DNA from: Nodularia sp. NIES-3585
GTDB lineage: Bacteria > Cyanobacteriota > Cyanobacteriia > Cyanobacteriales > Nostocaceae
Direction of reading: 5' to 3'
Assembly (NCBI RefSeq): GCF_002218065.1
Contig: NZ_BDUB01000001.1
Coordinates: forward strand, 5,360,429-5,424,428
DNA: 64,000 bases
In this document: one piece after another, positions 1 through 7,972 of the stretch
How positions within the stretch are numbered: the first letter of the stretch is position 1
How the letters are laid out: each line of letters begins with the position of its first letter
Position numbers and translations under genes: made by a program
The notes under the pieces: generated by a model
The model's input: the letters and a program-made list of their open reading frames with translations, nothing else
Database searches by the model: none
What the model was told of the DNA's origin: nothing

Positions 1-2
1 AT

Positions 3-587
3 GCTGATATCGATGTGTTGGTAAATAATGCCGGGATATTTGCATCAGGGCCAGTAGAACAATTTTCGCTCAATGATTGGCACGAAGTTATAGACACTAA
101 CCTTTGGGGATATATTCATACTATTCATGCCCTTTTACCCCATTTTCTGCAACGGGGAAGGGGAACCATAGTTAATGTTAGTTCTATTGGCGGTAAAGTA
201 CCTACGGCTTACTTGGTTCCTTACTGTACGAGTAAGTTTGCGGTGACAGGGTTAACGGAAACACTGCAAGCGGAATTACAACCAAAAGGTATTCAAGTTT
301 GTGGGATTTATCCAAATTTAATTAAGAGTAGCTTTATGGAACGGGCAGTTTTTCGAGGTCAGGATGAAAAAGAAATCCAAACTCGGAGGGAACAGCTTGA
401 GAATGTGCTGAAAACTCCTGTAGTGGAGAAGCCGGAAGATGTCGCCAATGCTATTTGGGATGCAGTCCAGCATCAAAAGTCAGATGTGATGGTTGGTTCT
501 GCTAATGTGTCTCAGGGTTTATATCGTTTATTTCCTGGTTTAATGAAGTGGGTTTCTCGGCAAACTTTGAAAAATCAAGATAATTAA
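3..587 (+). CDS. SDR family NAD(P)-dependent oxidoreductase, 5'-truncated by window edge
   Basis: Short-chain dehydrogenase/reductase; the frame is open to the window edge, so the Rossmann glycine motif lies outside. Visible family motifs are LVNNAG right at the start, the catalytic serine in NVSS (about residue 56 of the visible part) and the catalytic Y-x3-K in YCTSK (Y70, K74). The codons before the first possible start (GTG at 15) read A-D-I-D, which is normal SDR sequence, so GTG 15 is internal. Such enzymes oxidise or reduce alcohols, ketones or sugars with NAD(P)H; the substrate cannot be told from the sequence. The C-terminal end has the length expected for classical SDRs. Confidence 0.9.
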   Translation, partial: ADIDVLVNNAGIFASGPVEQFSLNDWHEVIDTNLWGYIHTIHALLPHFLQRGRGTIVNVSSIGGKVPTAYLVPYCTSKFAVTGLTETLQAELQPKGIQVCGIYPNLIKSSFMERAVFRGQDEKEIQTRREQLENVLKTPVVEKPEDVANAIWDAVQHQKSDVMVGSANVSQGLYRLFPGLMKWVSRQTLKNQDN

Positions 588-664
588 CCAATACCGTTGC
601 CAATTTATGCGGGTTCAACGGCTGTAAAAACAAACGGGATGAATACGACTTAAGGAATTAATTT

Positions 665-880
665 ATGAAAAATGAAAATTTATACTCTATGTTCTTCTTT
701 GACCTAACTTTAGTGGAGCAAGAACTTTTATCTGGTGGACAAAAACCAGATGATGAGAATGGTGATTTCGATAAATCCAAAGAGAAGGAGAAACAGAAGG
801 ATAAAAATATTACAAATTTTTTGATTGCTCAAAAGGATATAAGTGGGTCGGTGGAAATAAACTTAACTATAAGTATGTAA
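665..880 (+). CDS. Small peptide with a double-glycine-type leader
   Basis: A 71-residue protein I do not recognise as a named family. Residues 13-26 read DLTLVEQELLSGGQ, which has the shape of the E-L-x-x-G-G leader-cleavage motif of cyanobacterial bacteriocin-like and natural-product precursor peptides; these are normally cut after GG by a C39 peptidase ABC exporter. After GG the peptide is very acidic and lysine-rich (DDENGDFDKSKEKEKQKDK) and ends with a short hydrophobic-polar stretch. It contains no cysteine, so lanthionine-type modification is not suggested. No exporter or modifying enzyme is beside it. It may be an orphan precursor; the function is inferred from the leader alone. Confidence 0.45.
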   Translation: MKNENLYSMFFFDLTLVEQELLSGGQKPDDENGDFDKSKEKEKQKDKNITNFLIAQKDISGSVEINLTISM

Positions 881-1009
881 GCAAAACTAAGGATAATTTT
901 CCATATTTATGCTATCAGCGATCGCTCATAGTGGGTGTTTGTGCGATCGCTCCTCTTTTCCCTCAAGAATGTTGGATTATGGGCTTTACTTGATAAGTTT
1001 TTTAAACTA

Positions 1010-1273
1010 ATGCACCGAAATGACCCAACAAATTACCAGAAAAAAGAGCTAGGTAGTTATGTTTTAAGTTATATTATTGACTTAGCTAAAACCAAAGGTA
1101 TCAAAAAGATTTATGGAGCTTTAACTCATCAGGATATTAAATCTAATCCAAATTTAATTAATTGGTATCAAAAATATGGTTTTAAGATAGAAGCCCCAAC
1201 TTATGAAGAAGTCTCAACAGCTAAATATAGAATTTGCCTCTATTTAGATGAATTATTAAATTATGTCCTATGA
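1010..1273 (+). pseudogene. GNAT acetyltransferase C-terminal fragment
   Basis: The frame encodes the C-terminal half of a GCN5-type acetyltransferase: a helix beginning GSYVLSYIIDLAKTKG, then IKKIYGAL and the typical end NLINWYQKYGFKI. The N-terminal strands and the usual acetyl-CoA loop R/Q-x-x-G-x-G/A are missing or altered (here QKKELGSY). The frame stays open upstream to 935, but that part covers HIP1-bearing intergenic sequence, so I start at the first ATG. It is probably a remnant of a gene broken by rearrangement, in keeping with the other broken genes in the first 2 kb; a short functional protein is less likely. Confidence 0.5.
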
Positions 1274-1392
1274 AGTAATAAATAGATTAAACTTGCAAAT
1301 GTAGGATGCTCCCATTTTCTCCTATATTTATTAGCATTTTTTCAAATTCTTGTGGTTGAGTAGTAAGCTAAAGATTAAGCGATTTATTTGGA

Positions 1393-1704
1393 ATGGCTAT
1401 GAAAAATCAACCAAAATCTCTTGTAAATGACTTAGAACAAGTTTATAGTCAGGATATTCAGACAATAACCAGTTTGTTAGCTCAAATAACAAACCGTAAT
1501 CCAGATGAGATTAAACCACACTTGGATGCCATGCTTAAGATGTTAGTACAACCACAGGGTGAGCGTCCTTTCTATGAAACTGCCACCCCTCAAGAGTGGG
1601 TAACAGCATTTCAAGAGTGGGTAGAAAGCCATCGAGAACTTAACCTTCCAACACTTTCAGAGGCAGCCATTAGCCGAGAAAGTATTTATGGAGAGCGAGG
1701 TTAA
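1393..1704 (+). CDS. Antitoxin-like protein of a broken PIN-type toxin-antitoxin pair
   Basis: A 103-residue protein with a helical middle and an end reading LSEAAISRESIYGERG, the kind of tail I associate with cyanobacterial antitoxins encoded directly upstream of PIN toxins. The family name is uncertain. Its TAA stop at 1702-1704 is followed at once by a GTG that opens a PIN-domain reading frame (see the 1705 entry), the tight spacing expected of a toxin-antitoxin operon. Since the toxin is cut off after 20 codons, this antitoxin is now an orphan. The start is ATG 1393; a second in-frame ATG lies two codons later. Confidence 0.6.
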   Translation: MAMKNQPKSLVNDLEQVYSQDIQTITSLLAQITNRNPDEIKPHLDAMLKMLVQPQGERPFYETATPQEWVTAFQEWVESHRELNLPTLSEAAISRESIYGERG

Positions 1705-1767
1705 GTGCCGTATCTTGTAGATACTAATGTCTTATTAAGGAGTGTAGACCTTAGACAATTATCGTGA
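1705..1767 (+). pseudogene. PIN-domain toxin, truncated to first 20 codons
   Basis: Directly after the antitoxin stop codon, GTG opens a frame reading V-P-Y-L-V-D-T-N-V-L-L-R-S-V-D and then LRQLS and a TGA. LVDTNVLLR is the N-terminal strand of PIN ribonucleases with the first catalytic aspartate. A full PIN toxin is about 130-145 residues, so everything after codon 15 or so is gone. The break lies at about 1750, and the remnant overlaps the 3' end of the convergent SRPBCC gene by a few bases, which places the deletion or rearrangement junction there. Confidence 0.7.
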
Positions 1768-2208
1768 TTCACACTCGCGTTTTGTGACATGGTGACGATA
1801 GCGAAACATCGCTTCTAATTGCGCTTGTATTAGCCAACCACTGACAAATTCAACTACGACTCCACCGGGCATAGAGAAAGAAACAGCATCAGTTAACTTG
1901 GTTTTACCATTTTCTGGGCTAAATTCATGTCGATGTACCCAAGACTCAAAAGGCCCAGATATCTGTTCGTCGATAAACAGGCGATTCTTTTCATATTCAG
2001 TGTGTCGCGCTAACCAAGTTAAAGGTAATAGCCCTAAAAACAAACGAAATTCAGTGATAGCGCCCACTTCTAAGCCGCCTTCACGACGAATTACTTGCAC
2101 TGGTTGCCAAGGTGGGTTGAGTAGTTGCAAAATATCTGGTCTTTCGTGGAATTTCCACACTACTTCGACTGGCGCATTAATGACTGAGGAATGTTGAAAT
2201 TGCAGCAT
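1759..2208 (-). CDS. SRPBCC family (START/cyclase-like) protein
   Basis: A 149-residue protein with the SRPBCC (Bet v 1-like) pattern: it opens with a beta strand FQHSSVINAPVEVVW, where INAPVEVVW is the usual first strand and helix of polyketide cyclase/dehydrase-like proteins. It has a run of amphipathic strands and ends in a long C-terminal helix with LIQAQLEAMFRYRHH. These proteins have a deep hydrophobic pocket that binds lipids or other hydrophobic ligands; the ligand here is unknown. The length fits the family. It lies 20 bp downstream of the CPXCG gene on the same strand and may be the last gene of that small operon. Confidence 0.8.
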   Translation of the reverse strand: MLQFQHSSVINAPVEVVWKFHERPDILQLLNPPWQPVQVIRREGGLEVGAITEFRLFLGLLPLTWLARHTEYEKNRLFIDEQISGPFESWVHRHEFSPENGKTKLTDAVSFSMPGGVVVEFVSGWLIQAQLEAMFRYRHHVTKRECESR

Positions 2209-2228
2209 GGAAAGAAAAAACGTAAAAT

Positions 2229-2417
2229 TTAGCTTTCGCAGTCAGTTGAAATCTCTATATCTAGGGTATCTTCATCAACCGATACATACAAAATATTCGG
2301 GTTACAGCAAACTTGACAATCTTCTACATAGGATTGTTGTGAACCGGCACTCAAATCGATAAAAGTTAAGTTGGGTTCGCCGCAATAAGCGCAGTAGTAC
2401 TCAGCAGTATTTTGCAT
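2229..2417 (-). CDS. CPXCG-motif cysteine-rich small protein
   Basis: A 62-residue acidic protein with two pairs of cysteines, YCAYCGEP near residues 8-15 and DCQVCCNP near 33-40, the layout of the small CPXCG family (probable zinc ribbon), although the first proline is replaced (CAYCG). The cysteines very likely hold one metal ion. Its function is not known. The ATG lies inside the end of the radical-SAM gene (17 bp overlap, different frame), so the two are probably translationally coupled and co-transcribed. Confidence 0.8.
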   Translation of the reverse strand: MQNTAEYYCAYCGEPNLTFIDLSAGSQQSYVEDCQVCCNPNILYVSVDEDTLDIEISTDCES

Positions 2418-4056
2418 TTAATGGCTGTAGTTCTGGGGGGGTTGAGTTGAAATGACTGGTAGCTTCCGCCAAGTGCTTTAGTAGTGTAGACTGTGGCAGC
2501 GGTCCTTGCAAGTGATTCCAAGGTAAGACTTGTTCTGTTGACCAGTTGCTGTGAACGTAATACTCTAAATCGGGTATTTGTCCTTTGAGTTGTTTAAAGG
2601 CGCGTTTGTAGCTACCTAAAGAATCACCGAATTCACGGGTTAATTCTAGCAGTTGGGATAGTCGGCGATCGCCTCTCGATATCAAAGCCTGTATAATTGA
2701 CCAATTATAGCTTTCCGGACGAAATTCTATCCCTTGGGGTTTTAGCTGTTTTTGTAGCATCTGTAACCGCTTTTCAGCTTGGCGATTTACCCCAAACCAT
2801 TGAAATGGCGTGTGTGCCTTGGGAACAAATGTACTACATCCAAATGTTAACCGCAATCCTGGGGCAGCTTTTTTAATATTCCGCATCATCGCCACAGTTT
2901 GCTCTAAATCTTCTGGTTCTTCACCGGGAATACCTGCCATACCGTAGAGTTTCAAGGCTTTTAAACCTCCAGCCTTGGCATTGATAGCAGCTTGGATGAT
3001 TTCATCATTATGCAGCTTTTTGTTGACGATTTGGCGGAGTTTTTCGGAACCACTCTCTACAGCAATTGTAAGCGATCGCGTGTCTCGTTTCGCCAAAGTT
3101 TCGGCAAGCTGCACAGTTACAGTATTGGTTCGCACCGAGGCGATACTCAAACGCACATCATCATATTTGGGCTGACTAATATAATCTAACAAAGCCTCAA
3201 ACTCTGGGTGTTGAGTCACAGAAGCCCCCAATAAACCCAAGCGGTTTGTCACAGCTAACCCTTTTTCAATGGCGGGAATTAACGACTCTTCCAGGCTGGC
3301 TGTTCTAAAAGGTAAAGTCAGATAACTCGCCATACAGAAGCGGCACATTTCAGGACAACTCCGCACCACTTCCACCATATAAATATTTTCCCATGCGGCT
3401 TTTTCTGTCACCACAGTAGATGTAGATAAAGTATTTCCTCGGAAAGTCTGCTTCTGCACCACTGCGGGAACTTCCGGGAAAATCGGCTTAATTGACTTTA
3501 ACTCACCATCTTTTGCCTGATATTCCACCTCATACAAACTAGGAACATAAATTCCTGGTACTTGCGCTAGTGCTTTGAGTTGAATTTCTCTAGAAGCGTT
3601 TCTGACTTCTTTGTAAGTTTCAATAAAATTAGGCAGCAGATTTTCCCCATCACCGAGTAAAATGATGTCAAAAAATTCGGCAAAAGGTTCTGGGTTAGCA
3701 GTGAGAACAGGACCACCCCCAAAAATTATCGGGTGGGAATCATTGCGAGAAGTAGCCCGGATGGGAATGTCTAAAGATTCCAGTAAATTTAAAATATTGA
3801 CATAATCGAGTTCCCAGGAGATGGAAAATCCCACAATTTCCGGGTTTCTCGGTAGTTGTTCCTGAATATCGGTAAATAAGCGACTCACCTGCACATCTTC
3901 ACGCATGGCTAAAGTAGCCCACACCACCTGATAGCCGAGGCTAGTAATACCCACTGTGTACTCGTTGGGAAAGGCGAAAATTAGCGGGATAGCATCGTTA
4001 TTGGGGGTTGTGGGGGTAAATAGGAGGCGTTCAGAGGCAAATAGAGATGATGTCAC
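2401..4056 (-). CDS. B12-binding-domain-type radical SAM protein
   Basis: A 551-residue protein. The N-terminal 200 residues look like a cobalamin-binding-type Rossmann domain (PLIFAFPNEYTVGITSLGYQ; FGGGPVLTANPEPFAEFFDIILLGDGE). The central radical-SAM barrel has the cluster motif CPEMCRFC (C-x3-C-x2-C) and later glycine-rich strands (SIASVRTNTV, AVESGSEKLR). The layout matches the widespread family whose N-terminal half sits beside TIGR03936-type proteins in other phyla. Reaction and substrate are unknown; anaerobic methylation or methylthiolation-like chemistry is only a guess from architecture. It overlaps the downstream CPXCG gene. Confidence 0.85.
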   Translation of the reverse strand: MTSSLFASERLLFTPTTPNNDAIPLIFAFPNEYTVGITSLGYQVVWATLAMREDVQVSRLFTDIQEQLPRNPEIVGFSISWELDYVNILNLLESLDIPIRATSRNDSHPIIFGGGPVLTANPEPFAEFFDIILLGDGENLLPNFIETYKEVRNASREIQLKALAQVPGIYVPSLYEVEYQAKDGELKSIKPIFPEVPAVVQKQTFRGNTLSTSTVVTEKAAWENIYMVEVVRSCPEMCRFCMASYLTLPFRTASLEESLIPAIEKGLAVTNRLGLLGASVTQHPEFEALLDYISQPKYDDVRLSIASVRTNTVTVQLAETLAKRDTRSLTIAVESGSEKLRQIVNKKLHNDEIIQAAINAKAGGLKALKLYGMAGIPGEEPEDLEQTVAMMRNIKKAAPGLRLTFGCSTFVPKAHTPFQWFGVNRQAEKRLQMLQKQLKPQGIEFRPESYNWSIIQALISRGDRRLSQLLELTREFGDSLGSYKRAFKQLKGQIPDLEYYVHSNWSTEQVLPWNHLQGPLPQSTLLKHLAEATSHFNSTPPELQPLNAKYC

Positions 4057-4077
4057 AGGTATTTATTAGGAGCAAGT

Positions 4078-4332
4078 TTATCTATATTTAATTTTAAGCC
4101 ATAGAATTATGAAGTTGAAAAATAAGGTGAAGCTGTTAGCCAGAATAATTGGTAAGGATTTCAGATAAATTCCATATATTAACCATAAAAACAGACCACT
4201 TATAAATGTAATCAGCATCAGGTAAGATACATCTTTTGCTGATTTGCTTTGCCATGTTTTCAACATTTGGGGTAAGAATGCGCTGGTTGTTAAAGTTGCA
4301 GCCAATAGTCCTAATATTGTGACCAATTCCAT
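4078..4332 (-). CDS. SemiSWEET-type sugar transporter (PQ-loop)
   Basis: An 84-residue membrane protein with three hydrophobic segments (about residues 4-20, 35-57, 62-80), the size and topology of bacterial SemiSWEETs, which act as dimers to move small sugars across the membrane. The PQ-loop signature is visible as TTSAFLPQMLKTWQSKSAKDVS, with the P-Q pair in the first helix and a second helix of the form LMLITFISGLFLWLIYG. The gene starts with ATG 4332 and is followed 20 bp later by the radical-SAM gene on the same strand. Confidence 0.88.
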   Translation of the reverse strand: MELVTILGLLAATLTTSAFLPQMLKTWQSKSAKDVSYLMLITFISGLFLWLIYGIYLKSLPIILANSFTLFFNFIILWLKIKYR

Positions 4333-4386
4333 ATATGTTAGGTTGTAATATATAGGAATTATATCTGAGTTTTAAAATTACTTTTT

Positions 4387-4475
4387 AAACGTTAGCGTAG
4401 CTTGCGCGTAGCGCATACCGCCAAGTCGCCCGCGCGCAGCGATGCCCGCAAGGGCTGTAGAGCGCCAAGAGCGAA
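4387..4475. repeat. Palindrome-rich intergenic repeat (GCGTAGC-type)
   Basis: The gap between the DUF4276 gene and SemiSWEET holds a GC-rich stretch unlike the AT-rich flanks, made of short palindromes around GTTAGCGTAGCTTGCGCG, GCGTAGCGCATACCGC and GCGCGCAGCGATGCCCGC. Related fragments occur at about 10414, 34446, 39862, 58308 and 59487, so this is a dispersed repeat family typical of Nostocales intergenic DNA. Confidence 0.7.
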
Positions 4476-4518
4476 AGTAATATTTCTGTCTTTCAAAGAT
4501 TGCTAAAAGTCTCAATGT

Positions 4519-5169
4519 CTACAATAATATAATTTTTTCTAGATGCGTTAACCATTTATCAAAATGCTGACACTGTTGACGAATTATATCTAGTCCTATA
4601 TCTATGGCAATTAGAGATCCATGTAATGGTTTATCAGAGCTAGGACAGCAACTAATAATTCTTTTGGATGGTGCTGTCATCGGACTTTCATTGATATGTT
4701 CAGGCGAAGGAAATTTTTCACGCTCACGCTGTAGCTGGTCTACTATACTTTGACCAAACCATCCCTTAAAAGCATTGGGATTACTGTACAATAGTCCCTC
4801 AAACTCATGTACTAATAAATTGGGGATAAAATTTTTGTGTCCAATATCTGCGCTCATTTTTTGTTCTAGATATTCAGCCTTTCTGAATGGGTCATTAGTA
4901 TTTGGTAAAGTATCTTTTCCTGGAAAATCTTGGGGTAATGCATACAAATCGAACATTGTAGTCACGAATGCTGAACTATCTTCCGAGCATTTTCTGTGCA
5001 ATTGCTTTTTGATTTTCTCATAGCTGACTATACCACCTTTACTTGTTGAGCTAGTTCGCACCAAGATGGGATTCAGGTAAATATTTTGTCGCTGAAAGTG
5101 GTCATAAAGTAATTCTCTGACAAAAGTTTCTTCTGTTTGTCCTTCCACAAAAATATTGACTCGCATCAT
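4519..5169 (-). CDS. DUF4276 (TOPRIM-fold) protein, partner of the upstream ATPase
   Basis: A 216-residue protein of the DUF4276 type, thought to adopt a TOPRIM nuclease-like fold. Visible acidic positions fit this: NIFVEGQTEETF at 5-16 (glutamate 9, within EGQTE), TTMFDLYALP with aspartate 74, and HEFEGLLYS at 121-129. Its ATG overlaps the TGA of the upstream ATPase as ATGA, so the two are translationally coupled. Paired ATPase-TOPRIM genes occur in anti-phage systems (PARIS, OLD-related and RloAB-like pairs), where the ATPase senses and the TOPRIM protein cuts nucleic acid. A defence role is inferred from architecture only. Confidence 0.75.
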   Translation of the reverse strand: MMRVNIFVEGQTEETFVRELLYDHFQRQNIYLNPILVRTSSTSKGGIVSYEKIKKQLHRKCSEDSSAFVTTMFDLYALPQDFPGKDTLPNTNDPFRKAEYLEQKMSADIGHKNFIPNLLVHEFEGLLYSNPNAFKGWFGQSIVDQLQREREKFPSPEHINESPMTAPSKRIISCCPSSDKPLHGSLIAIDIGLDIIRQQCQHFDKWLTHLEKIILL

Positions 5170-6260
5170 CGTGAAGGTCTACCTCCTAGGATGTTCTTTT
5201 TCCATAATTCTCCTAAGCTGTAGTCTTCTAACCATTCATCTAAATCATCTTCATTTAATCTGCGAAGTAATGATTTTCCATCTTCTCTATCCACAACAAT
5301 TACATCTTTAGCATCAAATTCGTTTAATAGTTCAACTGATTGAGTGGAAACAATAACTTGTTTTTTTCTGGAAGTTGCACGCATTAATGATGCCAATACA
5401 GTAATTGCATAAGGGTGAAGACCTAACTCAGGTTCATCAACTAAAATGGTTTCTGGTTGTAGAGAACTCGGTTGTAAAAATACCGTTGCTAAACAGATAA
5501 AACGCAGTGTTCCATCAGAAAAAAGATGAGCTTTGAAGGGAATATTTTGATTTTGCTCAAACCATTCTAGTTCTATTACTTCCTTATTTCGTGGAGAAGG
5601 TCGTAAACAAAAATCGCCAAAAAAAGGAGCAACTAGTCTAATTGTTTTAATAATTCGTTGATAAGAATCAGGATAATTCTCTTTTAATAAATACAAAAAG
5701 GCGGCTAAATTACTTCCATCTGGACGCAGGTAAATATTATCATTAATACTATGTGGTTGCTTCACATAAGCCGTGTCACTGGTATCATGGAAATGGTAAA
5801 CCCGCCATTGTCGCATAGCAGGTAATATGTAGTCGTCAATTTGAGTTTTATTACCCTGGAAAGCTTTAGTTTCAAAATGACCACTGTCGATTTTACGCCT
5901 ACCGCCCATGTTCCACCAAAAAGACTCTTCGGAAAACATGAGACGATTATCTTTAGTTGGTTCAAATGTGGCAAAATATCCGTTATTACCAAAGTAAAGC
6001 TCAATTTCTAGTTGTTTGGTTTTTTTTCGACCAAAATGCAAGATTGTATCTGGCCCACCTTGGCGACTTACAAAAAGTTGCAACTGTTCATCAAGTATCT
6101 GTTGCACCATGCGAAAAAAGCCGATAAAGTTAGATTTACCAGCACCATTACAGCCAATAAGTATGTTGAGTTGAGAAAGCTGGATGTCACATTCGGCGAT
6201 GGATTTAAAACCCTTTAAAATAATTCTTGATAGTTGCTTTTCACTGCTCAATTTTGTCAT
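5166..6260 (-). CDS. AAA family ATPase (ABC/OLD-type), partner of DUF4276 protein
   Basis: A 364-residue SMC/OLD-like ATPase. It starts with the usual strand RIILKGFKSI, then Walker A GCNGAGKSNF (36-45), a signature-like loop SDGTLRF (248-254), Walker B ILVDEPELGLHP (272-283) and the switch loop VSTQS (304-308). It has no coiled-coil insertion and no TOPRIM domain of its own; that is supplied by the overlapping next gene. It follows DUF29 after 38 bp, so it may be co-transcribed from aroC, but a promoter of its own cannot be excluded. Likely a sensor or motor for a defence or repair nuclease. Confidence 0.85.
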   Translation of the reverse strand: MTKLSSEKQLSRIILKGFKSIAECDIQLSQLNILIGCNGAGKSNFIGFFRMVQQILDEQLQLFVSRQGGPDTILHFGRKKTKQLEIELYFGNNGYFATFEPTKDNRLMFSEESFWWNMGGRRKIDSGHFETKAFQGNKTQIDDYILPAMRQWRVYHFHDTSDTAYVKQPHSINDNIYLRPDGSNLAAFLYLLKENYPDSYQRIIKTIRLVAPFFGDFCLRPSPRNKEVIELEWFEQNQNIPFKAHLFSDGTLRFICLATVFLQPSSLQPETILVDEPELGLHPYAITVLASLMRATSRKKQVIVSTQSVELLNEFDAKDVIVVDREDGKSLLRRLNEDDLDEWLEDYSLGELWKKNILGGRPSR

Positions 6261-6298
6261 GAAACAGTCTCCTAATTTTTCTGTAGAGATGCTTCCAG

Positions 6299-6739
6299 TT
6301 AAGCTAAGAAACTGGGGTCAAGAATTTGCTCAATTGTAAACGGACATTCAGCCGGAAAAGTTTCTCCTGATTTTTGAGTTTCTTTAGCTGCGTCTCGACA
6401 AGCACGACGATAGTATTTTTCTCTCCACACTGAATCTTGAAGATAACGCCGCAAACTGGGAGTATCTTCTAAGCAATCTTGAATTTGATTTCGGCAGTTA
6501 GAAAGGGTATTATCCCAGCTTTTGGTTCGGCGTTCTGGCTGATACTGGCATTTGAGTAAGTGCATTAACAGCACCTGTAAATAGCTGCCGAGTTCTTTCA
6601 GTTCACTACGCCCTAAAGCCTCTATTTCCTCTACCAAGTTTTTAATGTCTAACTCAGCCCAATGTCCTTTTTTCAACAACTCGGCTTGTTGTTCCGTCCA
6701 CAACAGAAAATCTTGCTCATAACCAGTTTCTTTACTCAT
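6299..6739 (-). CDS. DUF29 family protein
   Basis: A 146-residue DUF29 protein: YEQDFLLWTEQQAELLKKG near the start, then the hallmark LVEEIEALGRSELKELGSYL, LLMHLLKCQYQPERR, and a tail of charged helices. Cyanobacteria carry many copies; the function is unknown, though some lie in toxin-antitoxin-like contexts. The frame is open ten codons further up to 6769 and would overlap aroC, but the family's N-terminus (KETGYEQDF) fits ATG 6739, 14 bp after the aroC stop. A second, broken DUF29 copy lies at 19167. Confidence 0.88.
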   Translation of the reverse strand: MSKETGYEQDFLLWTEQQAELLKKGHWAELDIKNLVEEIEALGRSELKELGSYLQVLLMHLLKCQYQPERRTKSWDNTLSNCRNQIQDCLEDTPSLRRYLQDSVWREKYYRRACRDAAKETQKSGETFPAECPFTIEQILDPSFLA

Positions 6740-6753
6740 CCTAAAAATACTAA

Positions 6754-7842
6754 TTACAATACCTGACACTGCCCATGATTGCGTAATAAATGGTCACACA
6801 ATACTAATGCTACCATCGCTTCAACCATTGGAACTGCACGAGGTAATACACAAGGATCATGTCTGCCTTTGGCTGCTAATACTGTTTCTTCCCCTTCTTT
6901 AGTAACTGTTTTTTGCTCTTTTCTAATGGTGGCTGTGGGTTTAAATGCAACTCGCAAAACAATATTTTCGCCGTTGGAAATTCCCCCTTGAATGCCACCA
7001 GAACGGTTGGTGACGGTGCGAATTTCTTCGTTTTCATCAATATAAAATTCGTCGTTATGTTCAATTCCTGTTAATAGTGTCCCGGCAAAACCTGAACCAA
7101 TTTCAAAGCCTTTACTAGCTGGGAGAGACATTACACCCTTGGCGATATCGGCTTCTAATTTATCAAATACTGGTTCGCCTAAACCTTTGGGGACATTCCG
7201 CGCTACGCATTCCACTACACCGCCGATGGAATTACCTTCTCTACCTATTTGTTCTATTAATTCAATCATGCGATCGCAACATTCGGCATCGGGACAGCGT
7301 ACAATATTGCTTTCGACTTGTTCTAAGGTGACAGTATTAGGATCAATTACACCTTCTAAGTCTTTGATGCGCTTGACGTAACCGATGATTTCAATATTAG
7401 CAACTTGACGGAGAATTTTTTTAGCGATCGCACCAGCTGCAACTCTCCCAATTGTCTCACGCGCTGACGACCTGCCGCCACCTTGCCAATTACGAATCCC
7501 ATATTTTGCATCATAAGTTGCATCGGCATGGGATGGGCGATAAGTTTGTGCCATCTCGTCATAGTCTTGGGGACGGGTGTCTTTATTTCTCACCATAATG
7601 GCTATGGGTGTTCCCAAGGTTTTACCCGCAAATACTCCAGACAGGATTTCGCAAGTGTCGGCTTCTTTACGGGGTGTGGTAATTTTACTTTGCCCTGGTC
7701 GTCTTCTGTCTAACTCTAGTTGAATTTCTTCGGCGGAAATTTCCAGTTGTGGAGGACAGCCATCAATTACAACCCCCACTCCGCCGCCGTGGGATTCTCC
7801 GAATGTGGTGATGCGAAATAAATGCCCGAATGTGTTGCCCAT
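6754..7842 (-). CDS. aroC: Chorismate synthase
   Basis: AroC converts 5-enolpyruvylshikimate-3-phosphate to chorismate, the last shared step to aromatic amino acids, folate and quinones, using reduced FMN. The signature motifs are all present: [18 protein letters not shown] at the N-terminus, [16 protein letters not shown] in the middle and the C-terminal [17 protein letters not shown]. The 362-residue length is normal. A histidine of the active site is seen in GESHG (about residue 18). It leads the run aroC, DUF29, AAA ATPase, DUF4276 on the minus strand; the partners do not suggest a metabolic link. Confidence 0.98.
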   Translation of the reverse strand: MGNTFGHLFRITTFGESHGGGVGVVIDGCPPQLEISAEEIQLELDRRRPGQSKITTPRKEADTCEILSGVFAGKTLGTPIAIMVRNKDTRPQDYDEMAQTYRPSHADATYDAKYGIRNWQGGGRSSARETIGRVAAGAIAKKILRQVANIEIIGYVKRIKDLEGVIDPNTVTLEQVESNIVRCPDAECCDRMIELIEQIGREGNSIGGVVECVARNVPKGLGEPVFDKLEADIAKGVMSLPASKGFEIGSGFAGTLLTGIEHNDEFYIDENEEIRTVTNRSGGIQGGISNGENIVLRVAFKPTATIRKEQKTVTKEGEETVLAAKGRHDPCVLPRAVPMVEAMVALVLCDHLLRNHGQCQVL

Positions 7843-7972
7843 GATGTTAAAAAAAAAGAGTAAAGCTTTTGTATTGTACCGAATGTTAGCACTTAATAAT
7901 ATGATAAGTTTTTCGGTTTTGAGGACAAACCGCTAAGTCGCTAAGTACGCCAAGGGGAGAGAGTTTGAGGAA

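Noticed and set aside
4387..4475. A structured RNA gene between SemiSWEET and DUF4276
   Set aside because: The stems are explained by a dispersed palindromic repeat family found elsewhere in the window.
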